From assembly GCA_002085035.1 (NCBI GenBank), contig MZGM01000025.1, positions 1 to 10,464 on the forward strand: a stretch of 10,464 nt of DNA. The letters run 5' to 3'. The notes below the pieces were generated by a model that searched no databases, was not told the DNA's origin, and saw only the letters and a list, made by a program, of their open reading frames with translations. Origin of the DNA: Candidatus Zhuqueibacterota bacterium 4484_219 (GTDB lineage: Bacteria; Zhuqueibacterota; JdFR-76; 4484-219). Both the position numbers and the translations under genes were made by a program. How positions within the stretch are numbered: the first letter of the stretch is position 1; every line of letters starts with the position of its first letter. This document shows, one piece after another, positions 1 through 7,350 of this stretch.

Positions 1-698
1 CGCATAGAATTTTGTCGGAAACTTAGTTCAGGCCGATTGTAAAACTGCTCGGTGGTAAACTCCCAAAATAAAATAGTGCTTTTTATCGGGAATTTTATTC
101 CAGCGCCTAAAAATATCTGATCAATCTTGGCTGCAAATAAATTGTCTTGTAGGTTATGATCTAAATAGCCGAAGTTGAAATAAAGTTTAAGAGGGTAATG
201 GATAGGTTCAGTGAAATCTATAGTGGAACAGACGATGTTCGTCCAACCTACGTGATCGGCAGAGAATGGTTCGAATTCTACATTGTGGTTGGGAGCAGTA
301 GGTAAAATCAGGTAGCTTCTAAGTCCAAAGAATAGTATTTTGTGGGTATCGATAGGGAATCCAAGCTTGATTCCCATTTCGGTATCACCGATAGGCCCCC
401 AGATGTGGCGTTGGTCATCTTGATAGGGTACAAAACGAATATCTAACTCAAGAAAATTAGTAAGACCATAATTTGTGGATAGAGTAAGGTGATATTCTTT
501 AGACAAAGCGTTGTTGATTTTTTCAAAGTAAGCTGAGCCAAAGAGATTGATGTAAAGGTCACCTGATCTTACAGGTTTGGCCGATGTTACTCGTAATAAG
601 CCCTTGCCGCCGGAAAGCGAAATTTGTCCCAGGAGAGGAGATGAAAGGCAATGTAGAAGGATACCTCCCAGAATCCATCCCAGAAGCCTGCTCTTCAT
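1..698 (-). CDS. Exported, probably outer-membrane beta-barrel protein (N-terminal part, runs off left edge)
   Basis: An open frame of 232 codons begins at an ATG at 696-698 and continues without a stop to the window edge, so the C-terminus is missing. A GAGGTGG ribosome binding site lies a few bases before the ATG. Residues 1-25 look like a signal peptide: MKSR, then a hydrophobic run (LLGWILGGILLHCL), then SSPLLGQ with probable cleavage near LLGQ. The mature part has many short alternating hydrophobic/polar strands rich in aromatic residues and Gly (for example LYINLFGSAYFE, LELDIRFVPY, LKLYFNFGYLDH, TILFWEFTTE). These strands are separated by polar turns, as expected of an outer-membrane barrel. 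I recognise no named family. It has its own promoter and is 122 bp downstream of the broken dehydrogenase gene. The barrel assignment is inferred from composition only. Confidence 0.7.
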   Translation of the reverse strand, partial: MKSRLLGWILGGILLHCLSSPLLGQISLSGGKGLLRVTSAKPVRSGDLYINLFGSAYFEKINNALSKEYHLTLSTNYGLTNFLELDIRFVPYQDDQRHIWGPIGDTEMGIKLGFPIDTHKILFFGLRSYLILPTAPNHNVEFEPFSADHVGWTNIVCSTIDFTEPIHYPLKLYFNFGYLDHNLQDNLFAAKIDQIFLGAGIKFPIKSTILFWEFTTEQFYNRPELSFRQNSM

Positions 699-740
699 GG
701 TACCACCTCAAAGTCTCTATTCGGTAAAAAAAGTAACAAT

Positions 741-769
741 AATATAACTTTTCAATTTGTCAAATTCAA
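741..769 (-). promoter_or_regulatory. Sigma70-type promoter for the exported barrel protein gene
   Basis: On the minus strand, TTGAAT (764-769) and TATATT (741-746) are separated by 17 bp, close to the vegetative consensus. An overlapping alternative is a perfect TTGACA (758-763) with TATTGT 16 bp downstream. Either would start transcription near 730-735, leaving a leader of about 35 nt that contains the GAGGTGG ribosome binding site. This suggests the barrel gene is expressed independently of the cluster upstream. Confidence 0.5.
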
Positions 770-820
770 GTATTTTTTATTGGTGGTATTTTCCGAGTTT
801 GCTTACAAATAGTGGGATAT

Positions 821-2165
821 CTAATAATCCAGTTTTTCTGAAATAGATTTAGCTTGCAGGAAAAGCAATAAATAATCGCGCCCACCGGCCTTGGAGTCGG
901 TTCCAGACATATTGAAGCCACCGAACGGATGTCCTCCAACCAACGCACCAGTACATGATGATGGTGGGCTCCACAAAAAAACCGTTGCCCGGAACTTTAT
1001 TTCCACCTATTACCAGTTTTCCTTCTTTCTTACCGATTTCGATATAGTAGAGAATTTTTTCCAAAGCGCTTTGATTAATTACTGGACCCATGTAGTTAGT
1101 GTAATCCTTAACAGGACCTACTGTAATTTTTTTCGTCCGTTCCACCAGCCGTTCCACAAATTCATCATAGATGTCTTGCAGTACTACCACACGCGAGCAG
1201 GCAGAACACTTTTGACCTTGATAACCGAATGCCGAGGCTACCGTAGCTTGCACTGCAGCTTCCAGGTTGCATTCACTATCCACTATGATAGTATCCTTAC
1301 CACCCATTTCGGCAACCACACGTTTAATCCAAATCTGTCCCTGCTGGGGTTTGGCAGCAAGTTGGTTAATTCGTAATCCGATTTCCTTGGAACCAGTGAA
1401 AGATATGAATCGTATTTGCGGATGGGTAACAATATAATCGCCAATATTAGCCCCACTCCCAGTGACGAAATTTAGGACACCGGCAGGCAATCCGGCTTCT
1501 TGCATTATTTCAACAAAAAGCTGACCTATCATAGGAGCATCGCTGGCAGGTTTAAGCAAGATTGTGTTGCCAGTAACAATGGCAGCACTGGACATGCCAG
1601 TAAGAATAGCCATTGGGAAATTCCAGGGAGGAATAATGGCTCCCACTCCCAGCGGGATGTACACCAGTTCGGGAAACTCACCAGGAACTGGTGTTACTGG
1701 TTGAGTTTCGGCATATCGTAACATCTCCCGACTGTAAAATTCAAGGAAATCGATTGCTTCGGCTACGTCAGCATCAGCCTCAATCCAACTTTTACCAACC
1801 TCGTAAATCATCCAGGCGTCGATTTCCAAACGACGTCGTTTCATGATTTCAGCAGCACGCAGGAGCACCATCGCTCGCTCTTTCGCTGGAAAATGACGCC
1901 AACTTTCGAAGGCCTGGGTTGCAGCTTTGATTGCCAGATCGACTTCATTAGAAGAGGCCTTTTGAAAGACTCCAATTATTTGATCCTTATCGGAAGGATT
2001 GTAAGATTTGAACTTTTCTTGTGTCTTTACTGGTTGACCATCAATCAGCAAACTGTATTCATGCCCAAATTTTGCCTCAACTTCAGCAAGGGTTTCTTCC
2101 ATCTGTCGGTAAATCTTTTCATCAGAAAAATTAGTGTAAACCTGGTTACGAAATTCTGGAAGCAT
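821..2165 (-). pseudogene. rocA: RocA-type 1-pyrroline-5-carboxylate dehydrogenase, broken by internal deletion and frameshift
   Basis: The intact enzyme oxidises P5C/glutamate semialdehyde to glutamate with NAD+ in proline and arginine breakdown. The N-terminal 403 residues are collinear with RocA/PruA: PPWNFPMAI at 179-187, the nucleotide-binding FTGSKEIG at 256-263, general base Glu286 in AEMGGKD and nucleophile Cys320 in GYQGQKCSACSR. After VEPTII (403) this frame reads 35 nonsense residues and stops at 849. The true C-terminus (CTGALVGGHPFGGFNMSG, then TDSKAGGRDYL through to the stop at 821) is in the next frame, starting at 955. Compared with the usual length of about 515, about 70 residues between PTII and CTGA are missing, including the segment that normally carries EEIFGPV and the YFNR approach. 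403+70+42 matches the family length, so this is one deletion of about 209 nt. The start is supported by AAGGAG ahead of the ATG at 2165. Real pseudogene and assembly artefact are both possible. Confidence 0.85.
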
Positions 2166-2227
2166 GGTTTTTCTCCTTTAATTTAGAACGTTTTGCTGTA
2201 ATTAACAAAATATTTAAGTCTAAATGT

Positions 2228-2653
2228 TCATTCTCCCACTTGATTCTTTACGATTTGAAATAGCTCCCGGGTATCCATTGCCAAAATATTTTGAACTACT
2301 TTTTTCTCGGACATTTCCTGATACCATCTCTCGATTTTTATCGGGATATCTGGATGCAATTCTATTTGAATTTCCCTGTTATTTTTAGTATTAGTAATTT
2401 TTACCCTTACGTGTTTATTTTGTTCCTTGACCAGGATGTTTGCTTTACCATAGGTAGCACCGGTAACAAGTTGCAGCCCGTCTACTAGGCAACGTACTGG
2501 TGGTTTGGGAGGACATTCGACCTCTACTTTTAGATCGAAATAGGGAGTTATACCTAATTGTTCCATAGCATATTCTCCAATACGCATACCAATAACAAGG
2601 TAGGGTCCTAAATGTCCATGAAATTTTTCTGCTTCTTCTAAAGATAGTTTCAT
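2228..2653 (-). CDS. FmdE-domain protein (formylmethanofuran dehydrogenase subunit E-like)
   Basis: This is a small cytosolic protein of 141 residues with the FmdE/FwdE-like fold signature: FHGHLGPYLVIGMRIGEYA near the N-terminus, then CPPKPPVRC and DGLQLVTGATYGKANI in the middle. I chose the ATG at 2653 because GGAG sits 7 nt before it and the protein then begins just ahead of the conserved helix. A TTG at 2689 would add 12 residues without a family match. In archaea the domain is part of the formylmethanofuran dehydrogenase complex, but stand-alone bacterial members have no settled function and no methanofuran genes are visible here. The familiar HGHxCPG and TGCTxGK cysteines read Gly and Ala, while a C-x8-C pair remains in CPPKPPVRC. 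There is no C-terminal zinc finger. It lies 40 bp after the K+ transporter gene and 62 bp before the dehydrogenase, probably in the same transcript. Confidence 0.8.
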   Translation of the reverse strand: MKLSLEEAEKFHGHLGPYLVIGMRIGEYAMEQLGITPYFDLKVEVECPPKPPVRCLVDGLQLVTGATYGKANILVKEQNKHVRVKITNTKNNREIQIELHPDIPIKIERWYQEMSEKKVVQNILAMDTRELFQIVKNQVGE

Positions 2654-2693
2654 TTTTATCTCCGCGTTTAACAAAGTCTTTCGCTTCAATGTT

Positions 2694-4037
2694 TCAGCCT
2701 ACCATAATTTCTTCAGTGGGGTACTGAAATTTTACCTCTTTTTGTCTTTCAGCGATAGCCATCACGATGGTAAGTGGCCCTAATCGACCAACAAACATAG
2801 TAACGATAAGTGCTATTTTACCAATTGTAGTAAGTGAAGATGTCAAACCAAGCGATAGCCCTACTGTTCCAAAAGCAGAAACTACTTCAAAAAGTATTTT
2901 TAAAAATGAGTTATGTGTGGCTGAGGTTGTTAAGTATTTGCTTTCAGCAGTCAGTAAAATTAGAGTCATAGTGATAATTACAATAAGAGCCAAAAAGGCA
3001 ATTGGTACAGCACGGGTTACTACCTTTCGCGGTACGGTACGGTGGAAAAGTTCAACATCTTCCCGACCGTGGAAAGTGGAAGACATGAGTCCCATTAGAA
3101 CAGCAAAGGTACTGGTTTTAATACCGCCACCACAAGAACCTGGTGAGGCGCCGATAAACATGAGAATGACTAGCACAAGTAAAGTTGAGGCTGTTAACTT
3201 TTCCATAGGGATGGTGTTGAAGCCAGCCGTCCGCGGCGTAATTGATTGGAACAACGAAACCCAAACTTTCGTCGACGAGGGAAGACCTTGAAGAGAGTTG
3301 TTGAACTCGAACATGAAAAAAAGTAAAAATCCACTCATAATCAAAATAGCTGTTATGGAAAGCACAACCTTGGTGTGAAAACTAATTCTATACCGTTCTT
3401 TTTGTCGCCGTTGACAACTCCATGTTTTTAAATCTAAAAGCACAATAAAACCGATACCACCTACTATTATTAACCCGATTAAAGTGAGATTTACGACTGC
3501 GTCGCTTTGATAGCTAATGAAACTATCGGTGTAAAGACTGAATCCCGCGTTGCAAAAAGCAGAGACGGCGTGGAAAATTCCATGGTAAATGGCAACGGTA
3601 ATTGGTAATTTTGACGAAAAGCGAAAAGTTAAAATAACAGCACCGACAAGTTCTAACACAGCAGTGACTACTATTACTGACTTAAGTAATGTTTTAATAT
3701 CTTGAAGGGATGAAGATTGGAGGGTGGAACTAACAATGTCGCGTTCGCGAAAACCAACGCGTCCACCCAGTAAGGAAATAAAAAAGGTCGAGAAGGTCAT
3801 GATTCCCAATCCACCGAGCTGAAAAAGGGTCAAAACAATTAATTGACCTACCGTGCTTAGTTTAGAACCAGTGTCTACCACAGTTAGACCGGTGACACAA
3901 GTTGCAGATGTTGCCGTGAATAAAGCATCTACATAACTCAGCGGTTCAGTTTGTGAAGCGAACGGAAAACTTAATAGAATTGAACCGACTGAAATTAGTA
4001 TTAGGAAACTAAAAATTAGAATAGTAGTTGGTTTCAA
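2694..4037 (-). CDS. TrkH/KtrB-type potassium uptake membrane subunit
   Basis: This is an integral inner-membrane K+ translocating subunit of the Trk/Ktr/HKT superfamily. All four pore-loop repeats are visible: TSATCVTGLT (43-52), SAFCNAGFSL (159-168), QSITPRTAGFNTI (264-276) and SAFGTVGLSLG (387-397). The filter glycines are Gly50, Gly165, Gly272 and Gly393. The intramembrane gating loop motif GASPGSCGGGIKTST is at 297-311, and FVGRLGPLTI follows near 415. Its 447 residues match KtrB (about 450) rather than the longer E. coli TrkH. The start is a TTG (4035-4037) with AAGAGG about 11 nt upstream; it places the first membrane helix immediately, as in KtrB proteins. Such subunits normally need an RCK-domain partner (TrkA/KtrA), but none is in this window. 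Instead a PtsN-like EIIA gene ends 19 bp upstream. The symbol is left blank because KtrB and TrkH cannot be separated without phylogeny. Confidence 0.93.
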   Translation of the reverse strand: MKPTTILIFSFLILISVGSILLSFPFASQTEPLSYVDALFTATSATCVTGLTVVDTGSKLSTVGQLIVLTLFQLGGLGIMTFSTFFISLLGGRVGFRERDIVSSTLQSSSLQDIKTLLKSVIVVTAVLELVGAVILTFRFSSKLPITVAIYHGIFHAVSAFCNAGFSLYTDSFISYQSDAVVNLTLIGLIIVGGIGFIVLLDLKTWSCQRRQKERYRISFHTKVVLSITAILIMSGFLLFFMFEFNNSLQGLPSSTKVWVSLFQSITPRTAGFNTIPMEKLTASTLLVLVILMFIGASPGSCGGGIKTSTFAVLMGLMSSTFHGREDVELFHRTVPRKVVTRAVPIAFLALIVIITMTLILLTAESKYLTTSATHNSFLKILFEVVSAFGTVGLSLGLTSSLTTIGKIALIVTMFVGRLGPLTIVMAIAERQKEVKFQYPTEEIMVG

Positions 4038-4056
4038 GATTAGATAACCTCTTAAC

Positions 4057-4527
4057 TTAAGTAATCAATCCATCCTCAGCGAGTTTGATGATCTCAATTA
4101 CCTCTTTAGGATTATTGGTTTGTGAAAGAACATCACGCACTTTTTGGATCTTAATTACTCGCGATAATTTGGCCAAAATATTAAGATAAGATTTCAATTC
4201 TTTAATTGGTACGCCCATTAAGAAAATTAGTCGTACCGGTAGGCCATCCTCTGCCTCGAAATCTATGGGTTCCTTGGCCCGAGCAAATGCCATTAGTAGC
4301 TGATTTACATTTTCTGTACGTGCATGAGGGATAGCTACTTCATCACCAATACCAGTACTTCCCAATGCCTCACGTTCCAGAACTTCTTGAGTGAACTTCT
4401 TAACATTTTTTATCTCATTAGATGCCTTTGCTGCTCTCTCGACAATGTTAACAATAAGCTCTTGTTTGTTTTTCCCTGGTACGTCGAAAAAAGTTCTCGA
4501 CTCGTTCAGAATATCAGAGATTCGCAC
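4057..4527 (-). CDS. PTS EIIA type-2 domain protein, PtsN (EIIA-Ntr)-like
   Basis: This soluble protein of 156 residues consists of a single PTS EIIA type-2 (fructose/mannitol/Ntr) domain. The phosphorylatable histidine is His69 in GIGDEVAIPHAR, and the segment after it (FARAKEPIDFEAEDGLPVRLIFLMGVP) follows the family pattern. No EIIB, EIIC or HPr part is attached, as in regulatory PtsN proteins rather than sugar transporters. The start is GTG at 4527 with a strong AAGGAG 9 nt upstream. It ends 19 bp before the K+ transporter, so the two are very likely co-transcribed. In E. coli, unphosphorylated PtsN binds TrkA and lowers K+ uptake. A similar control of the neighbouring channel is an inference from that precedent and the gene order. 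Confidence 0.9.
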   Translation of the reverse strand: MRISDILNESRTFFDVPGKNKQELIVNIVERAAKASNEIKNVKKFTQEVLEREALGSTGIGDEVAIPHARTENVNQLLMAFARAKEPIDFEAEDGLPVRLIFLMGVPIKELKSYLNILAKLSRVIKIQKVRDVLSQTNNPKEVIEIIKLAEDGLIT

Positions 4528-4581
4528 GGTTTAATCTCCTTAGTAGGGTTTAGAAAGAACTGTTGAATTAGAGATTACTCG

Positions 4582-6348
4582 TTATCTGAATAAAACAATC
4601 CGTTTGGTCTGGTGATGTCCATCTATTTGCAAACGGCAGAAATAAACCCCCGAGGCTACTGGTCTGCCGTTATTATCAACACCAGTCCATATAGCGATTT
4701 TCCGCCCCCGCAAGAATGTTCGTTTCAACAAATTAGCCACCGGTTGCCCGAGGATGTTGTAGATTTTTATGGCTACTGCAGTATCATCATTTACATCGAA
4801 TTCGATTGTGGTGTAAAAATCTCTGGAAACAATAAAAGGATTAGGGTAGGGTGGATAGAGTTTCCAATCTTTAACCTCTACAGTTTTTTTCTGAGGTTCA
4901 CCAAAATAAGTGACCGCTTCGTAGGCATCTACTACTCCCCAACCATAACCGCCGACACTATCGGGGTTTGTGGCACGACTGGCAGTATTTAGTAATGCTT
5001 CTCGCACTTGCTGGGGAGTTAACTCCGGATGAGCAGAAAGAATCAAAGCACAAACTCCTGCTACTGCGGGACAAGATAATGAGGTACCATTAAAGTAAGC
5101 ATACTTTGCTTTTGCTGAATAATAGTGTGGTGTTGCTGCGAAGACATTGACACCCAGAGCTACCACTTCTGGTTTAATACGACCATCGGCGGTTGGCCCT
5201 TTGCAACTAAAAGGAGCAAGTAGACTATCAGCACTTATGGCGCCTACTGCAATTACGTCAAAGCCATCGGCCGGAGTCCAAATATTATGATGCCATTTAG
5301 AATCATTATTACCCACAGCGTTTACTACAACCACACCTTTAGAAACTGCTAAATTTGCAGCTATGGTTGTTACCGCCGTTTTACCATCTAAATCATCGAA
5401 AGAATAAGAAAAACCGTTATCAAAATATGCATACCCCAACGAACTTGAGACCACATCAGCGCCAAGTTCCTCAGCCCATTCAATACCGGCCACCCAATTG
5501 TCTTCCTCTATCCGTAGTTCGCTTTCATAAATTTCGGTCTTCGCCAGCAAAAAAGAAGCACCGTACGCGACGCCAATAAGCTGTCCGGGCATAAAACCAC
5601 CAATTACTGATAATGTAGCTGTACCATGAGAATCCTGAGCCGAAACATCCTGATTAGTCTGGTTGGCGGTTACCTCGTCCTGGTGGATAAAATCGTATTC
5701 TGCCACTACATTCAATTTTTGAAAAGCCTCATGCTGCTGGTAGCGAAAGCCAGTGTCTAACATGGCAACCAATACTCCTGAACCATCTACTCCTGCATCG
5801 TGTACCTTAGGCACGTTGATGACAGCATTTTGTGTGTACGAAGGGCCGTAATCTAACTGATGATTTTGAGCACCGGGAGAATCTATTCTGGGTTTAGTCA
5901 GATCGTAGGCTTGCAGAGAGTCCGATTTGTCACGGAAGACTGCTACCGGCTGAATTTGATGTACAAAGGGAAGTGCTGCAAGTTGCCGAATTTGAGCATC
6001 CGTAGCCCGTACGCTAATTGCATTCAGCCATTTTGATATAACTATTGGTGATAATCCCAATGCTCGAACTTGTGCGACATAGTCTGCACACACTGGCAGA
6101 TCAGTAAAGTCAATCAGATTTTCGGGACTTCGGACTTTAAGTCGTCTGGTAATAGCACGCTGGCTGAGTTGTGCCTGAGCAATTCGAGACAATCGAGCTT
6201 GGTCGCTGTCGCACTTCGTTCCCTTATCGGTGAAAAACACCCAATATTTAGTTGTGGGTTTCGGGCTCGAGATGGCTCGAGCCTGTAAATTCCACATTAA
6301 CAGAATACTAATAGCTAATAGGTTGAAAACTTGCCACGAAGCCAGCAT
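4582..6348 (-). CDS. Secreted subtilisin-like (S8) serine protease with C-terminal sorting-type domain
   Basis: This is a 588-residue exported protease. Residues 1-25 form a signal peptide (hydrophobic LLAISILLMW, then LQARA). Residues 34-135 are an inhibitor-like propeptide with KYWVFFTDKG, LSQRAITRR and SKWLNAISVRA, as in FCB-group S8 proteases. The catalytic domain carries Asp198 (VAMLDTGF), His241 (DSHGTATLSVIGG), oxyanion-hole Asn347 (NAVGNN) and nucleophile Ser423 (GTSLSCPAVAG), so the triad is intact. Residues 490-588 hold a FlgD/type-A-sorting-like beta domain: LYPPYPNPF (498-505), IKIYNILGQPV, GRPVASGVYF and terminal KRIVLFR. This suggests type IX-like or related cell-surface export, although no secretion genes are in view. 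The ATG follows the cyclophilin stop by 3 bp with only a weak Shine-Dalgarno (GAGTG), so translational coupling is likely. The substrate is unknown. Confidence 0.92.
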   Translation of the reverse strand: MLASWQVFNLLAISILLMWNLQARAISSPKPTTKYWVFFTDKGTKCDSDQARLSRIAQAQLSQRAITRRLKVRSPENLIDFTDLPVCADYVAQVRALGLSPIVISKWLNAISVRATDAQIRQLAALPFVHQIQPVAVFRDKSDSLQAYDLTKPRIDSPGAQNHQLDYGPSYTQNAVINVPKVHDAGVDGSGVLVAMLDTGFRYQQHEAFQKLNVVAEYDFIHQDEVTANQTNQDVSAQDSHGTATLSVIGGFMPGQLIGVAYGASFLLAKTEIYESELRIEEDNWVAGIEWAEELGADVVSSSLGYAYFDNGFSYSFDDLDGKTAVTTIAANLAVSKGVVVVNAVGNNDSKWHHNIWTPADGFDVIAVGAISADSLLAPFSCKGPTADGRIKPEVVALGVNVFAATPHYYSAKAKYAYFNGTSLSCPAVAGVCALILSAHPELTPQQVREALLNTASRATNPDSVGGYGWGVVDAYEAVTYFGEPQKKTVEVKDWKLYPPYPNPFIVSRDFYTTIEFDVNDDTAVAIKIYNILGQPVANLLKRTFLRGRKIAIWTGVDNNGRPVASGVYFCRLQIDGHHQTKRIVLFR

Positions 6349-6351
6349 AGT

Positions 6352-7002
6352 TTAAAGTTCACTCTTTTTAATTATGACAACTTTTTTCATTATTACTGGT
6401 TCGATAGGATGATTTTTCGAATCGCATGGGACCCTTGCGATTTTGTCTACTACGTCCATGCCTTTAATTACCTGACCAAACACAGAGAACTTACCATCTA
6501 AATGAGGAAGATCAGCGAGGCAAATGAAAAACTGACTTCCAGCAGAATTGATGTCATCCATTTGCCGTGCCATCGAGACGGTACCGCGGCGATGCGGTCG
6601 GTCGCTAAATTCAGCTGGTAGAGTGTATCCTGGTCCCCCGGTACCATCATTACTGGGATCAGCATCGCGGGTAAGAATATCACCACCCTGAATGACAAAG
6701 TTGGGCACTACCCGGTGAAAAAGCACACCATCAAAATATCCATGATTGGCCAATTTCTTGAAACTGGCACAATGTTGAGGGGCAACCTCAGGAAAAAATT
6801 CAATGACTATCTTGCCGAATTTGGTTTCGATTACTCCCACCTCATCTTTAAGCACGGGTTGCATAGGTAACTGGCGCATCTGCACTTGAATTTGAGTAAT
6901 TTGTTCTGTGCTTAGCACAGGAAACTTTTGGGCTTTTTGGGTACAGGAAAACATCATCCAGATTGCTATTATCTTCAGCCCGATGTAAAAATATCTTTGC
7001 AT
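6352..7002 (-). CDS. Cyclophilin-type peptidyl-prolyl cis-trans isomerase, predicted lipoprotein
   Basis: This is a cyclophilin domain that catalyses proline isomerisation during protein folding. The core motifs are present: FHRVVPNFVIQGGD with the catalytic Arg, GSQFFI, and HLDGKFSVFGQVIKGMDVVDKI. As in many bacterial forms, the Trp of human cyclophilin A before LDGK is replaced (His here). I chose the ATG at 7000-7002, giving 216 residues, because AGAGGG lies 5 nt upstream. It also creates a clean lipoprotein signal: MQRYFYIG, a hydrophobic stretch and the lipobox-like MMFSC. An in-frame start at 7053 would add 17 polar residues and spoil the signal. The product is therefore expected in the periplasm, anchored by a lipid. 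The gene ends 3 bp before the secreted protease, suggesting that it helps fold exported proteins, possibly that protease. Confidence 0.92.
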   Translation of the reverse strand: MQRYFYIGLKIIAIWMMFSCTQKAQKFPVLSTEQITQIQVQMRQLPMQPVLKDEVGVIETKFGKIVIEFFPEVAPQHCASFKKLANHGYFDGVLFHRVVPNFVIQGGDILTRDADPSNDGTGGPGYTLPAEFSDRPHRRGTVSMARQMDDINSAGSQFFICLADLPHLDGKFSVFGQVIKGMDVVDKIARVPCDSKNHPIEPVIMKKVVIIKKSEL

Positions 7003-7065
7003 AATGTCCCTCTCGTATAGGTGGTAGTAGTTATGAGATCGGTAGCTATTCAAGCTTTATTTTTT

Positions 7066-7090
7066 GACAGGATAAATAGGATTAATCCCA
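7066..7090. repeat. Degenerate ggat(a/t)aat intergenic repeat remnant
   Basis: The stretch gacaggataaatagg followed by attaatccca contains two near copies of GGAT(A/T)AAT in tandem. It resembles the intergenic acaggat...aggatt elements seen in many FCB-group genomes; this is recognition from memory only. One copy is present in the window. Confidence 0.35.
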
Positions 7091-7162
7091 GATTCGGGAA
7101 AATCTTCTAAAGATTTTTCTATTTCTTGTCCCCAAAATGGCAATTTCACAGTGAAAACAGAT

Positions 7163-7239
7163 TGTAGGGGGAGTCTCCAGACGCCGATGGAATCGTCTCC
7201 AGACGCTGATGCAATCAGGCTCTGGAGAGCCCTCCCACA
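7163..7239. repeat. 77-bp MITE/REP-like element with three adjacent hairpins
   Basis: The element starts TGTAGGGGGAG and ends CCCTCCCACA, which are imperfect inverted repeats of each other. Inside, two 22-bp tandem units (7173-7194 and 7195-7216) share 20 of 22 positions; each begins with the small hairpin GTCTCCAGAC, and each ends in AATC. A perfect 6-bp-stem hairpin, GGCTCTGGAGAGCC, follows at 7218-7231. I see no clear target-site duplication and no transposase, so it would be non-autonomous. Only one copy is in the window; the repeat status rests on its internal symmetry and on resemblance to known intergenic elements. Confidence 0.5.
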
Positions 7240-7277
7240 GAAATAGATACGCAACATTTTTACAAATAGATAATTAG

Positions 7278-7320
7278 CCCTTTGCGATCTTTGCGACTTC
7301 TTGGCGGACTTTGTGGTTAA
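7278..7320. repeat. ctttgcg-type degenerate intergenic repeat, copy 1
   Basis: The pattern is CTTTGCGA, TCTTTGCGAC, TTCTTGGCGGA, then CTTTGTGGTT. Roughly three quarters of its positions line up with the element at 10171-10211. Read on the minus strand it gives the AACCACAAAG...GCAAAG form common between genes in several environmental phyla. A spurious frame through it translates as NHKVRQEVAKIAKG, which explains a false coding signal here. Confidence 0.5.
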
Positions 7321-7350
7321 AAATGCCTTTTGATACACCCTCTCTTGTCT

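Noticed and set aside
891..1376. 161-residue plus-strand open frame
   Set aside because: It is antisense to the well-conserved part of the aldehyde dehydrogenase and has no recognisable domain or ribosome binding site.
2181..2210. TTGTTA-17-TAAATT as a promoter for the P5C dehydrogenase gene
   Set aside because: The transcript would start inside the Shine-Dalgarno region, leaving no usable leader. Read-through from the upstream cluster is more likely.
2654..2689. TTG start at 2689 for the FmdE-domain gene
   Set aside because: It adds 12 residues without family similarity, and the ATG at 2653 has GGAG correctly spaced. I cannot fully exclude the longer form.
2767..3291. 174-residue plus-strand open frame
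   Set aside because: It lies entirely antisense inside the TrkH/KtrB gene, whose four pore motifs prove the minus-strand reading.
6264..6282. Repeated GCTCGAG blocks in the protease signal-peptide region
   Set aside because: It is a short direct repeat of a 7-mer inside coding sequence, explained by the Arg-Ala-rich codons at the signal peptide end.
7003..7053. Upstream start for the cyclophilin at 7053
   Set aside because: The 17 extra residues are polar and would bury the lipoprotein signal. The ATG at 7002 has AGAGGG at ideal spacing.
7099..7117. AAAATCTT-cta-AAGATTTT hairpin as a terminator
   Set aside because: The T-run is part of the stem, the stem is all weak pairs apart from one G-C pair, and the minus-strand transcript continues into CCC rather than T.
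7173..7216. Possible CRISPR-like array from the two 22-bp tandem units
   Set aside because: There are only two abutting units with no spacer between them, and no cas genes nearby.
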